Assembly (NCBI GenBank): GCA_035295125.1
Contig: DATGJP010000102.1
Location: 62,001 to 126,000 of the forward strand
From: JAICMB01 sp035295125
GTDB taxonomy: Bacteria; Acidobacteriota; Terriglobia; Bryobacterales; Bryobacteraceae
Direction: 5' to 3'
DNA: 64,000 nt
How positions within the stretch are numbered: position 1 is the stretch's first letter; each line of letters starts with the position of its first letter. Made by a program: the position numbers and the translations under genes. The notes under the pieces were generated by a model. It was not told where the DNA came from. It made no database searches and worked only from the letters and a program-made list of their open reading frames with translations. This document shows, one piece after another, positions 34,934 to 43,122 of this stretch.

Positions 34934-35170
34934 TCATTTTGCAAACCATCCGTCGTCGTCGCTTGTTTGCCAGAACTGTGTCTCGGCGCGGTGATGAATT
35001 CCGCGGACGTGAACTCGAGACTTGGTGATCGATCGAATTTCGGCCGGCAATGCGACTACCGGCAAGTTCTCCGCTCCGACTTCGATGGCGAAGTGCGGCA
35101 TGAGTAAATTCGCCTCCGTCGGAACGCCGATCACCACGATTGCCAATGCCAACCCCAATTTCCATCGCAT
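34934..35170 (-). CDS. Small secreted protein, probable Pho-type regulon member
   Basis: A 78-residue protein with a clear signal peptide (LALAIVVIGVPTEA). The remaining 50 residues (VVALPAEIRSITKSRVHV and beyond) match no family I know. The ATG at 35170 has GAAGGAG upstream. It stops directly against the convergent kinase gene with no intergenic base. A three-copy TTCACA-type repeat 49 bp upstream supports it being a real gene. Confidence 0.6.
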   Translation of the reverse strand: MRWKLGLALAIVVIGVPTEANLLMPHFAIEVGAENLPVVALPAEIRSITKSRVHVRGIHHRAETQFWQTSDDDGWFAK

Positions 35171-35218
35171 CTCCTTCGCGACCTCCACGAGCAGAATGCC
35201 GGAGGGCTTCTTGTGACC

Positions 35219-35246
35219 CGTGGAGGCTTTGTGAAGATTTTGTAAA
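35219..35246 (-). promoter_or_regulatory. Pho-type direct repeat, site 2
   Basis: On the minus strand TTTACA (35241-35246) and TTCACA (35230-35235) lie 11 bp apart, with a third weaker copy (TCCACG, 35219-35224) at the next 11-bp step. It lies 49 bp upstream of the small secreted protein. Confidence 0.6.
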
Positions 35247-35266
35247 AACGAACATTGGCTGATTGA

Positions 35267-36145
35267 TTAGTCGCCTACCAGCCAGCGCTGACCGTTGAGC
35301 AAGGTTTTGGTGCCGTCGGACGTCAGCGTGATCGTCTCGGTAGCCCCCGCGTTCGACACGAGCTCCAACAGCGCCTTTCCGTCCTGCTCATAGATCCGCC
35401 AACGGCCCTGTGCACCCCGCTGCGACGCGGAAGTGCCGTTGGCGCCGCTCGCGTAGATTGAGACCGAACCGGACCGGTGGAATTCGTAAGTGCCATCGGC
35501 TGCCAGCCGCAGCGTTTTCTGACTGTTCATTCCGCCGGACCCGTAAGAACTGGAATAGCTGCTGAACTGATACAGCTTGTGACCCCGCAGCCGCTGATCC
35601 CATGGACTTGTAAGCGTGCTCGCGGGACTTGTGAGCGTGCCGGCAGCGCGCGCGAGCGTCGTTGCCACCGCAGTGATCGTGGTTTCCCGGCGAGCCAACA
35701 ACTCAGGCCGTGCAATGGCAATTAATCCGGCCACCCCGCCACCGGTCAATCCGACGACATAAATGTGAACCCTGAGCGCAACACCTTGGCTGACTGCATC
35801 GTAGCGGCAGACGTAGCCGCTTCCGCCCATGGCCTGGAACGGTTGCGGAAATCCGGCGCGACGCAGTTGTGTTCCGGTGAAATACTTGCCGAGAAGAATG
35901 GAAGCAAGTTGCGGGTCCTGCGGGTTCTTGATTCCGGGTTCGATGTCGAGCAGATAAAGCTCAGACGGATTCTTGCCGCCTGGTTCCGTGACCCAATCCG
36001 GCGGCAGCAAAACCGCCACCGCATCGTTGGCTTTCACGCTCCAACCATTTGGCATTTGAAACTCCAGGCCATTCGGGAGCCTTTCGGCATCGATTAAAGC
36101 GTTAGTGAACAAAGTGGCGAGTGCCACGACCAATATCTTTCGCAT
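35267..36145 (-). CDS. Secreted protein of unknown function
   Basis: A 292-residue protein with a signal peptide (MRKILVVALATLFTNALIDA). The middle is of mixed fold. The C-terminal 110 residues (from LRGHKLYQF) form a beta-barrel-like lipocalin-type domain with a GRWRIYEQDGKALLEL strand pattern. No named family is recognised. A three-copy TTCACA-type repeat lies 44 bp upstream, so it is likely controlled by the same regulator as its neighbours. Confidence 0.65.
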   Translation of the reverse strand: MRKILVVALATLFTNALIDAERLPNGLEFQMPNGWSVKANDAVAVLLPPDWVTEPGGKNPSELYLLDIEPGIKNPQDPQLASILLGKYFTGTQLRRAGFPQPFQAMGGSGYVCRYDAVSQGVALRVHIYVVGLTGGGVAGLIAIARPELLARRETTITAVATTLARAAGTLTSPASTLTSPWDQRLRGHKLYQFSSYSSSYGSGGMNSQKTLRLAADGTYEFHRSGSVSIYASGANGTSASQRGAQGRWRIYEQDGKALLELVSNAGATETITLTSDGTKTLLNGQRWLVGD

Positions 36146-36188
36146 GACGGACCTCCACCAGGATCATGCGGTACGGTTTCCAGGGTTT

Positions 36189-36216
36189 TGTGGAGGGTTT
36201 GTAAAGGATTTGTGAA
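36189..36216 (-). promoter_or_regulatory. Pho-type direct repeat, site 3
   Basis: Read on the minus strand: TTCACA, TTTACA and TCCACA at exactly 11-bp steps (36216-36211, 36205-36200, 36194-36189). It is the most complete array in the window and lies upstream of the secreted protein gene ending at 35267. Confidence 0.65.
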
Positions 36217-36236
36217 CGTTCGCGAGCGTGATTGCT

Positions 36237-36253
36237 TTCACAAAACTTTTACA
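36237..36253 (+). promoter_or_regulatory. Pho-type direct repeat, site 4
   Basis: TTCACA at 36237-36242 and TTTACA at 36248-36253, 11 bp apart. It shares the spacing and both hexamers of site 1. It lies 43 bp upstream of the ATG at 36297, back to back with site 3. Confidence 0.65.
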
Positions 36254-36296
36254 GAATCCGCATAGCTTTCAGGTCGCGCTCCCCGATGATCGACTC

Positions 36297-37364
36297 ATGA
36301 CGAATCGCACACTCCACTCCATGCGCCTGCTGCTGACGTTCGCAGTTTTGAGCAGCCCGGCTGCCTTCGCTATGAAATACGCGCCCGTGACCCCGCAGAT
36401 CATCGGGATCGTCAACCCGCTACATCCTTTCGTGAACAACTTTTCCGGTTGCAGTTCGGATAGCAACACGGTCGCGGTCGGCTATGAGTTCTACCCCGCC
36501 GGTTTTCGCATGCTCTGCGCCGATGCCGGCCGGATCGGCTTCTGGACCTCTCCGGTCGAAGCAACGCTGGTAGGCGAGGCCGCGGGTTCCGGAGAGCGAT
36601 TCGTGTGTCCTTCGAGCACTGCATTGGCAGGCTTACTATTCGTTGAAGGATTGATATTCCCGTTCCCTCTATGCGGCGAATTGATACCCGATTTTAAGAC
36701 CGGGAACGTTCATCACGGGGTGATGTTTTCAGTCGACAAGGTTCTAGTCGAAAAAGAATCAAAGACTGGCCCCGTCGATCCAGGGGTGGTTTCATGCGGT
36801 CCGGGGGGATTCGTGCAGAGCCTGCAAGCCTCGCGGAACGCCGCCGGAACGGTGAACGGGTTTGGTGCGGTCTGCAATTCCATATTGACCGATCCTGCCA
36901 ACATTGAAGATGTCAGTGTCGACCTGGCGGTGAGGACGGTCAATCAGCCGGCCGTCCTGGACCGAAATGCCACCGACACTTTCCGGGTGGACGTTTTCAA
37001 CCTCGGCATCACGTCAATGCCGGCTTCGAATGTCAGGCTGGATATGCTGTTTGATGGCTTGGCCTGGCAACTGCAGCCTTTTGCCGATTCGACTTGCACG
37101 GACATCCTGGCGCACAAGGGCATTGTGGACCTCGTCGTGGTCGGGAAGCGGTGTACGATTGCGACGTCGGTGCTGGCGGAGAAGGGCGGCGTGATCTCGG
37201 CCACCTTCCAACTGCAGCCGCTGGGCTCGGATGTCACTCGTCCGGCGACGACTACGCCGAAACCGATCGTTACCGCCAAGGTCAGCGTTGTTAACGAGAA
37301 TCTCGACGGAGCCGATCCGAACGCGACGAATGATGTGGCGGCGTTTCCGGTGAAGCTGCAGTGA
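36297..37364 (+). CDS. Secreted protein with C-terminal CARDB-like domain
   Basis: A 355-residue protein with a signal peptide (LLLTFAVLSSPAAFA). The Cys-rich N-terminal half (NNFSGCSSDS, LCADAG, VCPSS, PLCGEL) suggests disulfides. A beta-sandwich of the CARDB type (DRNATDTFRVDVFNLG) is near the C-terminus. It is probably extracellular or periplasmic. The ATG at 36297 was chosen because it lies right after the repeat array; an alternative ATG at 36321 would also leave a signal peptide. The 37365-37650 gap before the hydrogenase has no clear terminator. Confidence 0.65.
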   Translation: MTNRTLHSMRLLLTFAVLSSPAAFAMKYAPVTPQIIGIVNPLHPFVNNFSGCSSDSNTVAVGYEFYPAGFRMLCADAGRIGFWTSPVEATLVGEAAGSGERFVCPSSTALAGLLFVEGLIFPFPLCGELIPDFKTGNVHHGVMFSVDKVLVEKESKTGPVDPGVVSCGPGGFVQSLQASRNAAGTVNGFGAVCNSILTDPANIEDVSVDLAVRTVNQPAVLDRNATDTFRVDVFNLGITSMPASNVRLDMLFDGLAWQLQPFADSTCTDILAHKGIVDLVVVGKRCTIATSVLAEKGGVISATFQLQPLGSDVTRPATTTPKPIVTAKVSVVNENLDGADPNATNDVAAFPVKLQ

Positions 37365-37650
37365 CCTGCTACTCGACCGTTTCAGCCAGGCAAACAACTG
37401 ACGCTAACATCTGGGTCGATCCATCCTCTAGCGTTGAAATATCCGTGTGATAAGTGCTGATCACCCGGGTGTCAACGCCGTCGCCGGATTGTGCGAAATG
37501 CCCCTGCCCTCGGCGGATTCACCCACGCTAGCGCGCGTACGCGCAGGCCCAGCCTGAGCGAAAACGCGCTAGTCCATTTCCGACCACCTTTTGAGGATTG
37601 GCCCTCCCCGTGCGTCTCGTCGCAACAATTCCGAGAAGGAGAGGGCTCGA

Positions 37651-38763
37651 ATGGCTCTTCCACTTACAAAACCTTCGACTTACGACGTGCTGCGCCAGCA
37701 CGGTGTCGATCGAAGGACATTTCTCAAGTTTTGCACCTCGATATCCGCGGCAATGGGGCTCGAAGCGGTGGTGGTTCCACGCATCGTTGAAGCGATGGAA
37801 AAGAAACCCCGCATCCCGGTCCTCTGGCTTCATGGTCTTGAATGTACGTGCTGTAGCGAATCTTTCATCCGGTCGGCCCACCCGGTGGCCCAGGATATTG
37901 TCCTCAATTTGATTTCGCTGGATTACGACGACACCTTGCAGGCGGCCGCCGGTTTCCAGGCTGAGGAGATCCGTAAACGGATCATGAAGGAGTATCCGGG
38001 CGAGTACCTTCTCGCGGTCGAAGGCAATGCACCAACCAAGGATGGCGGCATCTATTGTACGGTCGGCGGGGACACGTTCCTCAACATCCTGCTGGAAACT
38101 GCCGAGAACGCCAAGGCCGTCGTGGCGTGGGGTTCCTGCGCGTCGAATGGCTGCATCCAGGCGGCGAGACCAAACCCGACCGGGGCGAAGCCGGTCCACG
38201 AGCTGATTTCGCACAAGGCCGTCATTAACGTTCCGGGATGCCCTCCGATCAGCGAGGTCATGACGGGCGTTCTGACGTATATTCTGACGTTCGGCACCCT
38301 GCCGGAACTCGACCGGCGCGGACGTCCCAAAATGTTCTACGCGCAACGCATCCATGACAAGTGCTACCGGCGTCCGTTTTTCGATGCCGGTATGTTTGTC
38401 GAGTCGTGGGATGACGAGGGCGCCCGCAAGGGTTGGTGCCTATACAAGATGGGGTGCCGGGGTCCGTCAACTTACAACTCCTGCTCCAACATGCGGTGGA
38501 ACGAAGGCACGGGATTCCCGATTTCGGCGGGTCACGGGTGTATCGGTTGTGCCGAGGACAATTTCTGGGACAACGGTCCGTTCTACACGCGTCTGGCGGG
38601 CATTCCGATTCCGGGCATCGACTCGACGCCCGATCAGATCGGCAAAACGCTCACCGTATTAGCCGCGGCGGGAGCCGGCGCGCATCTCGCTTCGCACCTG
38701 ATTCGGAAGGGTGTGAAAGGCGTAAATGAAAAATCGGAAGGGCAGCCCAAGGAAGGCGAGTGA
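37651..38763 (+). CDS. hyaA: [NiFe]-hydrogenase small subunit, oxygen-tolerant group 1d type
   Basis: A 370-residue precursor. The twin-arginine motif RRTFLKF (21-27) directs export. The proximal cluster region has Cys65, Cys67, Cys68, Cys163, Cys168 and Cys197. The two extra cysteines (the CTCC segment and CASNGC) are the signature of the [4Fe-3S] cluster of oxygen-tolerant enzymes. His235, Cys238, Cys263 and Cys269 bind the distal [4Fe-4S] cluster; Cys278, Cys297 and Cys300 bind the medial [3Fe-4S]. A membrane anchor lies at about 331-351. GAAGGAGAG precedes the ATG at 37651. It carries electrons from the large subunit to cytochrome b. Confidence 0.97.
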   Translation: MALPLTKPSTYDVLRQHGVDRRTFLKFCTSISAAMGLEAVVVPRIVEAMEKKPRIPVLWLHGLECTCCSESFIRSAHPVAQDIVLNLISLDYDDTLQAAAGFQAEEIRKRIMKEYPGEYLLAVEGNAPTKDGGIYCTVGGDTFLNILLETAENAKAVVAWGSCASNGCIQAARPNPTGAKPVHELISHKAVINVPGCPPISEVMTGVLTYILTFGTLPELDRRGRPKMFYAQRIHDKCYRRPFFDAGMFVESWDDEGARKGWCLYKMGCRGPSTYNSCSNMRWNEGTGFPISAGHGCIGCAEDNFWDNGPFYTRLAGIPIPGIDSTPDQIGKTLTVLAAAGAGAHLASHLIRKGVKGVNEKSEGQPKEGE

Positions 38764-38771
38764 GGTGACTT

Positions 38772-40493
38772 ATGGCGAGAAGAGTCGTAGTTGATCCTGT
38801 AACACGCATTGAAGGCCACCTCCGCGTCGAGGCGATGCTCAACAGCAGCGGCGTCATCGAGAATGCCATGTCATCGGGCACCATGTGGCGCGGCATTGAG
38901 GTCATTTTGCAGGGGCGCGATCCGCGCGACGCGTGGGCCTTCTGCGAACGCATCTGCGGCGTCTGCACGACAGTACACGCGCTGGCGTCGGTGCGATCGG
39001 TAGAGAACGCGCTGGGCATCAAGATTCCGCCAAACGCGGAAATTATTCGCAATATCATGTTCCTCACCCAGATGGTGCAGGACCACGTGATCCACTTCTA
39101 CCATCTACATGCGCTCGACTGGGTGGACGTGGTGTCGGCTTTGAAGGCGAATCCGAAGGCCACCGCGGAACTGGCCCAGTCGGTGTCGCCGTCCTGGCCA
39201 ACCTCGACGCCAGGCTACTTCTCCGACGTACAGAACACGGTGAAGAAGTTCGTGGAGTCGGGCCAACTCGGCATTTTCCAGAACGCTTACTGGGGACATC
39301 CGGCATACAAGCTGCCGCCTGAGGCCAACCTGATGGCGGTGGCGCACTACCTCGAAGCGCTCAAGTGGCAGAAGGAAATTATCAAGATCCACACCATCTT
39401 CGGCGGCAAGAACCCACATCCGCACTACCTGGTTGGCGGCGTCACATCGGCGATCGCCATGAACAGCGACAACGCCATCAACATGGAACGGCTGAACATG
39501 GTGGGCGACCTGATCAAGCAGGCCGCAAGCGTCGTGGAAGGCCTGTACATTCCCGACCTGCTGGCGGTGGCGTCGTTCTATCCGGAATGGACGAAGTACG
39601 GCGGCGGTCTGGGCAACTACATGGTGTACGGCGACCTGCCGCAGAACGGCATCGCCGACGTTGCGCGATTCCGCTTCCCGCGCGGCGTAGTGCTGAACAA
39701 GAACCTCGCCGAAGTGCTGCCGGTCGATCTCACCGACATGGAGCAGATCAAGGAAGAGATCTCCCATTCCTGGTATGAGTACCCGAACGGCAAAGACGCC
39801 CTGCATCCCTGGGAAGGCCTGACGGAGCCGAAATACTCGGGTCCGAAGCCGCCATACAAGGAGCTGGACGAGAACGGCAAGTATTCCTGGCTGAAAGCGC
39901 CACGGTGGCGCGGCAACGCGGTCGAAGTGGGACCGCTGGCGCGCATGATCGTCGGCTATGCTTCGGGCAAAGACGAGTTCAAAGATGTAGTGAACGAGGC
40001 TTTGGCGAAGCTGAAAGTGCCGGCAACGGCTCTCTTCTCGACGCTGGGGCGAACTGCCGCTCGAGGTCTCGAAACCCGCCTGGCAGCCCGCTGGCTTCAG
40101 GCCGAATACGATCGCCTCATCGCCAACCTCAAAGCCGGTGATAGTGCTACTGCTGAGACATCCCGCTGGGAACCGTCGACGTGGCCGGGCGAGTGCAAAG
40201 GCTTCGGCTACACAGAAGCGCCGCGTGGAAGTTTGGGTCACTGGGTGAAAATCCGCAGTGGGAAGATTGAAAACTACCAGATCGTGGTGCCCTCGACGTG
40301 GAACGCGTCGCCCAAGGACGCCAAAGGGCAACATGGCGCATACGAGGCGGCGTTGATGGGAACGCCCATGGCCGACCCGCAACGTCCGGTTGAGATCCTG
40401 CGCACCATCCACTCGTTCGATCCGTGCCTGGCCTGCGCTTCCCACGTCATCGGGCCGGATGGCCGCAAGCTGTCCGAAGTGGTGGTTCGCTGA
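38772..40493 (+). CDS. hyaB: [NiFe]-hydrogenase large subunit
   Basis: A 573-residue catalytic subunit. The N-terminal CxxC is in RICGVC (Cys62, Cys65) and the C-terminal CxxC in DPCLACASH (Cys552, Cys555); these four cysteines hold Ni and Fe. The tail after His558 (15 residues, VIGPDGRKLSEVVVR) is the extension that the maturation protease HyaD removes. It follows hyaA by eight bases. It oxidises H2 at the periplasmic face after joint Tat export with the small subunit. Confidence 0.97.
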   Translation: MARRVVVDPVTRIEGHLRVEAMLNSSGVIENAMSSGTMWRGIEVILQGRDPRDAWAFCERICGVCTTVHALASVRSVENALGIKIPPNAEIIRNIMFLTQMVQDHVIHFYHLHALDWVDVVSALKANPKATAELAQSVSPSWPTSTPGYFSDVQNTVKKFVESGQLGIFQNAYWGHPAYKLPPEANLMAVAHYLEALKWQKEIIKIHTIFGGKNPHPHYLVGGVTSAIAMNSDNAINMERLNMVGDLIKQAASVVEGLYIPDLLAVASFYPEWTKYGGGLGNYMVYGDLPQNGIADVARFRFPRGVVLNKNLAEVLPVDLTDMEQIKEEISHSWYEYPNGKDALHPWEGLTEPKYSGPKPPYKELDENGKYSWLKAPRWRGNAVEVGPLARMIVGYASGKDEFKDVVNEALAKLKVPATALFSTLGRTAARGLETRLAARWLQAEYDRLIANLKAGDSATAETSRWEPSTWPGECKGFGYTEAPRGSLGHWVKIRSGKIENYQIVVPSTWNASPKDAKGQHGAYEAALMGTPMADPQRPVEILRTIHSFDPCLACASHVIGPDGRKLSEVVVR

Positions 40494-40502
40494 GGAGGCG
40501 GC

Positions 40503-41219
40503 ATGGCGACTTTAACCACAGCCTTTTCGCGCGAAGTCCGCTACGGAAGACGTTATGTGTGGGAATTGCCGGTGCGCATCTCCCATTGGATCAACGTCCT
40601 CACCATCGCCCTGATGTTCCTGACGGGCCTCTATATCACGTTTCCGCAACTCGCACCCGCGGGCGAGCCTTACAACCACTTCGTTATGGGGCGAGTCCGG
40701 CAGATCCACTTCGGGGCCGGGATGGTGTTCCTGTTCAGCTTTCTCATTCGCGTCTACTGGTTCTACGTGGGTAACAATTATGCCCGCTCCGGATTTCCGT
40801 TCATTTGGCGCGCATCGTGGTGGACCGACCTGCTCCGACAGGTTCGAGACTACCTGCGACTGGAGCGGGGCCACGTTCATCTCGGCCATAACGCGCTGGC
40901 AGGGCTGATCTACACGATTTTCGTGATCGGCCTGGGATGGGTGCAGATCATTACCGGGTTCGCCCTCTACTCGGAGGACAACCCCGGCGGCTTCTGGGAT
41001 CACGCGCTCGGGTGGGTGATCCCGCTAATGGGTGGATCGTATCGGGTCCATTTATGGCACCACATGTTCGCGTGGGGCTTTTTGGTATTCTTCGTGCTCC
41101 ACATTTATGTAGTGTTATTCGACTCCCATCAGTACCGCAACGGGCTGATCTCGTCGATTGTCTCCGGGTTCAAGTTCTGGGAAGAAGGCGACATCGACCA
41201 TGATCGATGGGTCAGTTGA
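40503..41219 (+). CDS. hyaC: Hydrogenase b-type cytochrome subunit
   Basis: A 238-residue membrane protein with four helices. His residues near the membrane ends (RISHWINVL, RQIHFGAG, HLWHHMFAW, LHIYVV) are the heme b ligand candidates of the HyaC/HupZ family. It anchors the hydrogenase and passes electrons to quinone. GGAGG precedes it. Its end overlaps hyaD by 20 bp. Confidence 0.93.
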   Translation: MATLTTAFSREVRYGRRYVWELPVRISHWINVLTIALMFLTGLYITFPQLAPAGEPYNHFVMGRVRQIHFGAGMVFLFSFLIRVYWFYVGNNYARSGFPFIWRASWWTDLLRQVRDYLRLERGHVHLGHNALAGLIYTIFVIGLGWVQIITGFALYSEDNPGGFWDHALGWVIPLMGGSYRVHLWHHMFAWGFLVFFVLHIYVVLFDSHQYRNGLISSIVSGFKFWEEGDIDHDRWVS

Positions 41220-41811
41220 ACCTGTTTTGATTCTCGCCATCGGGAACCAGCTTCTCTCCGACGACGGAGTAGGGATGGTGCTCCTCGAGGAACTGTCGCG
41301 CCGTGGGGAATGGGGTGGTGCGGTGGATCTGGTAGATGGCGGCACACAAGGGCTGATGCTGCTGAGCCAAATCAGCGGGCGTCCGGCACTCATCGTGCTT
41401 GACGCGATCAGCCTGGGCGCTGAACCGGGAACGGTGCATGTGTTGGATGCATCGGATGTGCTCCGGTTCGGCGCTGGTGGGCCTACCGCTCATGAGGGAA
41501 ATGCCGGGGAGTTGTTACGGGCGGCGATGCTTACGGGAGATCTGCCGGAGAAGGTATTTGTGGTGGGGATCGAGCCGGACAGCGTGAAGACCGGGATCGG
41601 GCTGTCGCCAAAGGTCGCGGCCGCCGTTCCAGCCGCGGTTGATCGTGTTTTAGATTGCTTGAGGAGTGCAGGATGGCATCCTGCGCGCCGGTTGGTAGCC
41701 GGCGCAAATCGAGAGGCGGGTTTCCAACCCGCCGCAGGTTACCAGCCTGCATTACAGGGCGCTGGAGGGACCCATGTGTCTGGCGATACCCGGAAAGATC
41801 ATCGAAACTGA
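41200..41811 (+). CDS. hyaD: Hydrogenase maturation endopeptidase with extended tail
   Basis: A 203-residue protein starting at ATG 41200. The core (about 1-155) is the HyaD/HupD/HybD family: GNQLLSDDGVGM has the Asp that contacts nickel, with LDAISLG (second Asp) and AHEGN (His) following. It clips the tail of HyaB. After DRVLDCLRS the normal protein would end. Here about 45 more residues follow, the first part encoded by four small palindromes (see repeat at 41668-41750). Its stop lies inside hypC. The added tail is likely unstructured. Confidence 0.88.
   Translation: MIDGSVEPVLILAIGNQLLSDDGVGMVLLEELSRRGEWGGAVDLVDGGTQGLMLLSQISGRPALIVLDAISLGAEPGTVHVLDASDVLRFGAGGPTAHEGNAGELLRAAMLTGDLPEKVFVVGIEPDSVKTGIGLSPKVAAAVPAAVDRVLDCLRSAGWHPARRLVAGANREAGFQPAAGYQPALQGAGGTHVSGDTRKDHRN
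41668..41750. repeat. Array of four different small palindromes in the hyaD 3' end
   Basis: Four adjacent palindromes with 7-8 bp arms: GCAGGAT-GGC-ATCCTGC (41668-41684), GCGCCGG...CCGGCGC (41685-41705), GGCGGGTT-TCC-AACCCGCC (41715-41733) and GCAGGTT-ACC-AGCCTGC (41734-41750, one G-T). All are read in the hyaD frame, encoding segments such as WHPARRLVAG and AGFQPAAGYQPA. The loops are mostly three bases. Confidence 0.8.
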
Positions 41812-42025
41812 GGAAATAGCGGGCAACCGCGTCGGGCGGGTGCAATTTGGCGGCATCACGCGGCAGGCCTACCTCGACTTCGTTCCTGAAGCACAAACCG
41901 GCGACTACGTGCTCGTTCACGTTGGTTTCGCCATCAGCAAGGTCGACGAAGAGGAAGCACAGCGCACTTTCGACATCATCGAGCAGATGGGCTTGCTCGA
42001 TGAGGAAGGTTTGGCGCAGCCGTGA
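41774..42025 (+). CDS. hypC: Hydrogenase maturation chaperone HypC
   Basis: An 83-residue HypC. It starts MCLAIPGKI with the essential Cys2 that binds Fe, and the family-typical VLVHVGFAISKVDEEEA follows. It shuttles the Fe(CN)2CO unit with HypD to the large subunit. GGAGGGA precedes the ATG. It overlaps hyaD by 38 bp, and its stop overlaps hypD as GTGA. Confidence 0.96.
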   Translation: MCLAIPGKIIETEEIAGNRVGRVQFGGITRQAYLDFVPEAQTGDYVLVHVGFAISKVDEEEAQRTFDIIEQMGLLDEEGLAQP

Positions 42026-43122
42026 AGTACATCGACGAGTATCGCGATCAGCACATTGCCCGAGCCCTGGCATCCGACATTGCGCGCCGCGTTACCAAGC
42101 ACTGGGTGATGATGGAGATCTGCGGCGGGCAGACGCACACGCTCATGAAGTATGGCATCGACGAGATGTTGCCGGAGCAGATCGAGCTGGTGCACGGGCC
42201 CGGATGCCCGGTCTGCGTCACTCCCCTCGAAGTCATCGATAAAGCCATCGAAATTGCCTCACGAGCCGGCGTGACGTTTGTCTCCTATGGCGACATGTTG
42301 CGCGTCCCGGGGTCGCGTTCGGACTTGTTTCGCGTCAAGGCGGACGGCGGCGATGTTCGGATTGCCTATACGCCGATGGAAGCCGTCAAGATCGCGCGGG
42401 CGAATCCGGATCGCAAGGTAGTGTTCTTCGGGGTTGGTTTTGAAACAACCGCCCCCGCGAACGCCATGGCGGTTTACCAGGCGCGGCGAGAGGGGCTGAA
42501 GAACTTCTCCCTCCTTGCGTCGCATGTGCTGGTTCCTCCGGCCATTCGGCTTTTGATGAATTCGCCTGCGAACCGGGTGCAGGCATTCATCGCGCCGGGG
42601 CACGTCTGCGCGGTGATGGGCTACCGCGAATACGAGACACTGTGCGCGGAATACCGGGTACCCATCGTTATCGGCGGGTTTGAGCCAGTCGATCTGCTCC
42701 AGGCAATCCAGATGATCGTGGCGCAACTCGAAGAGGGACGCGCTGAGGTGGAAAACCAATACGCGCGCGCGGTCATCCGCGGTGGAAACGAACCTGCACA
42801 ACGGGTAATGGAAGAGGTCTTCGAGGTTAGCGACCACAAATGGCGTGGTATTGGCACCATTCCCATGAGCGGCCTGAGATTGAGGCGGGAATTCGCGGCT
42901 TACGATGCCGAGGAAGTCTTTGCCGTCGACTCGATTACTGCCGACGAACCAGCGGAATGCATCAGCGCCCTGGTGCTGCAAGGCCTCAAGAAGCCTGTCG
43001 ATTGCCCGGCTTTCGGAGCGCGGTGCAATCCGGATCATCCCCTCGGGGCCCCGATGGTCTCCACCGAAGGCGCCTGTGCGGCGTATTACACGTACCGGCG
43101 CAACCTGGTGTGCGTATCATGA
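42022..43122 (+). CDS. hypD: Hydrogenase maturation factor HypD
   Basis: A 366-residue HypD. It has MEICGGQTHT, HGPGCPVCVTP and GHVCAVMGYREYE. The C-terminal cysteines include ARCNPDHPLG and EGACAAYYTYRR, matching the [4Fe-4S] site and thiol pair. It assembles the Fe ligands with HypC and HypE. It starts with GTG overlapping hypC and ends overlapping hypE as ATGA. Confidence 0.96.
   Translation: MKYIDEYRDQHIARALASDIARRVTKHWVMMEICGGQTHTLMKYGIDEMLPEQIELVHGPGCPVCVTPLEVIDKAIEIASRAGVTFVSYGDMLRVPGSRSDLFRVKADGGDVRIAYTPMEAVKIARANPDRKVVFFGVGFETTAPANAMAVYQARREGLKNFSLLASHVLVPPAIRLLMNSPANRVQAFIAPGHVCAVMGYREYETLCAEYRVPIVIGGFEPVDLLQAIQMIVAQLEEGRAEVENQYARAVIRGGNEPAQRVMEEVFEVSDHKWRGIGTIPMSGLRLRREFAAYDAEEVFAVDSITADEPAECISALVLQGLKKPVDCPAFGARCNPDHPLGAPMVSTEGACAAYYTYRRNLVCVS

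Noticed and set aside
37598..37611. GG-N10-GC upstream of hyaA as a sigma-54 promoter
   Set aside because: Only the invariant dinucleotides match; the TTGCW half is poor and no bound activator site is visible.
39105..40445. 446-residue minus-strand frame opposite hyaB
   Set aside because: It is a shadow of a well-conserved gene in GC-rich DNA and has no recognisable domain.
42840..43118. HypE starting inside hypD
   Set aside because: The extra sequence is a shadow of hypD; HypE similarity starts at the ATG at 43119.
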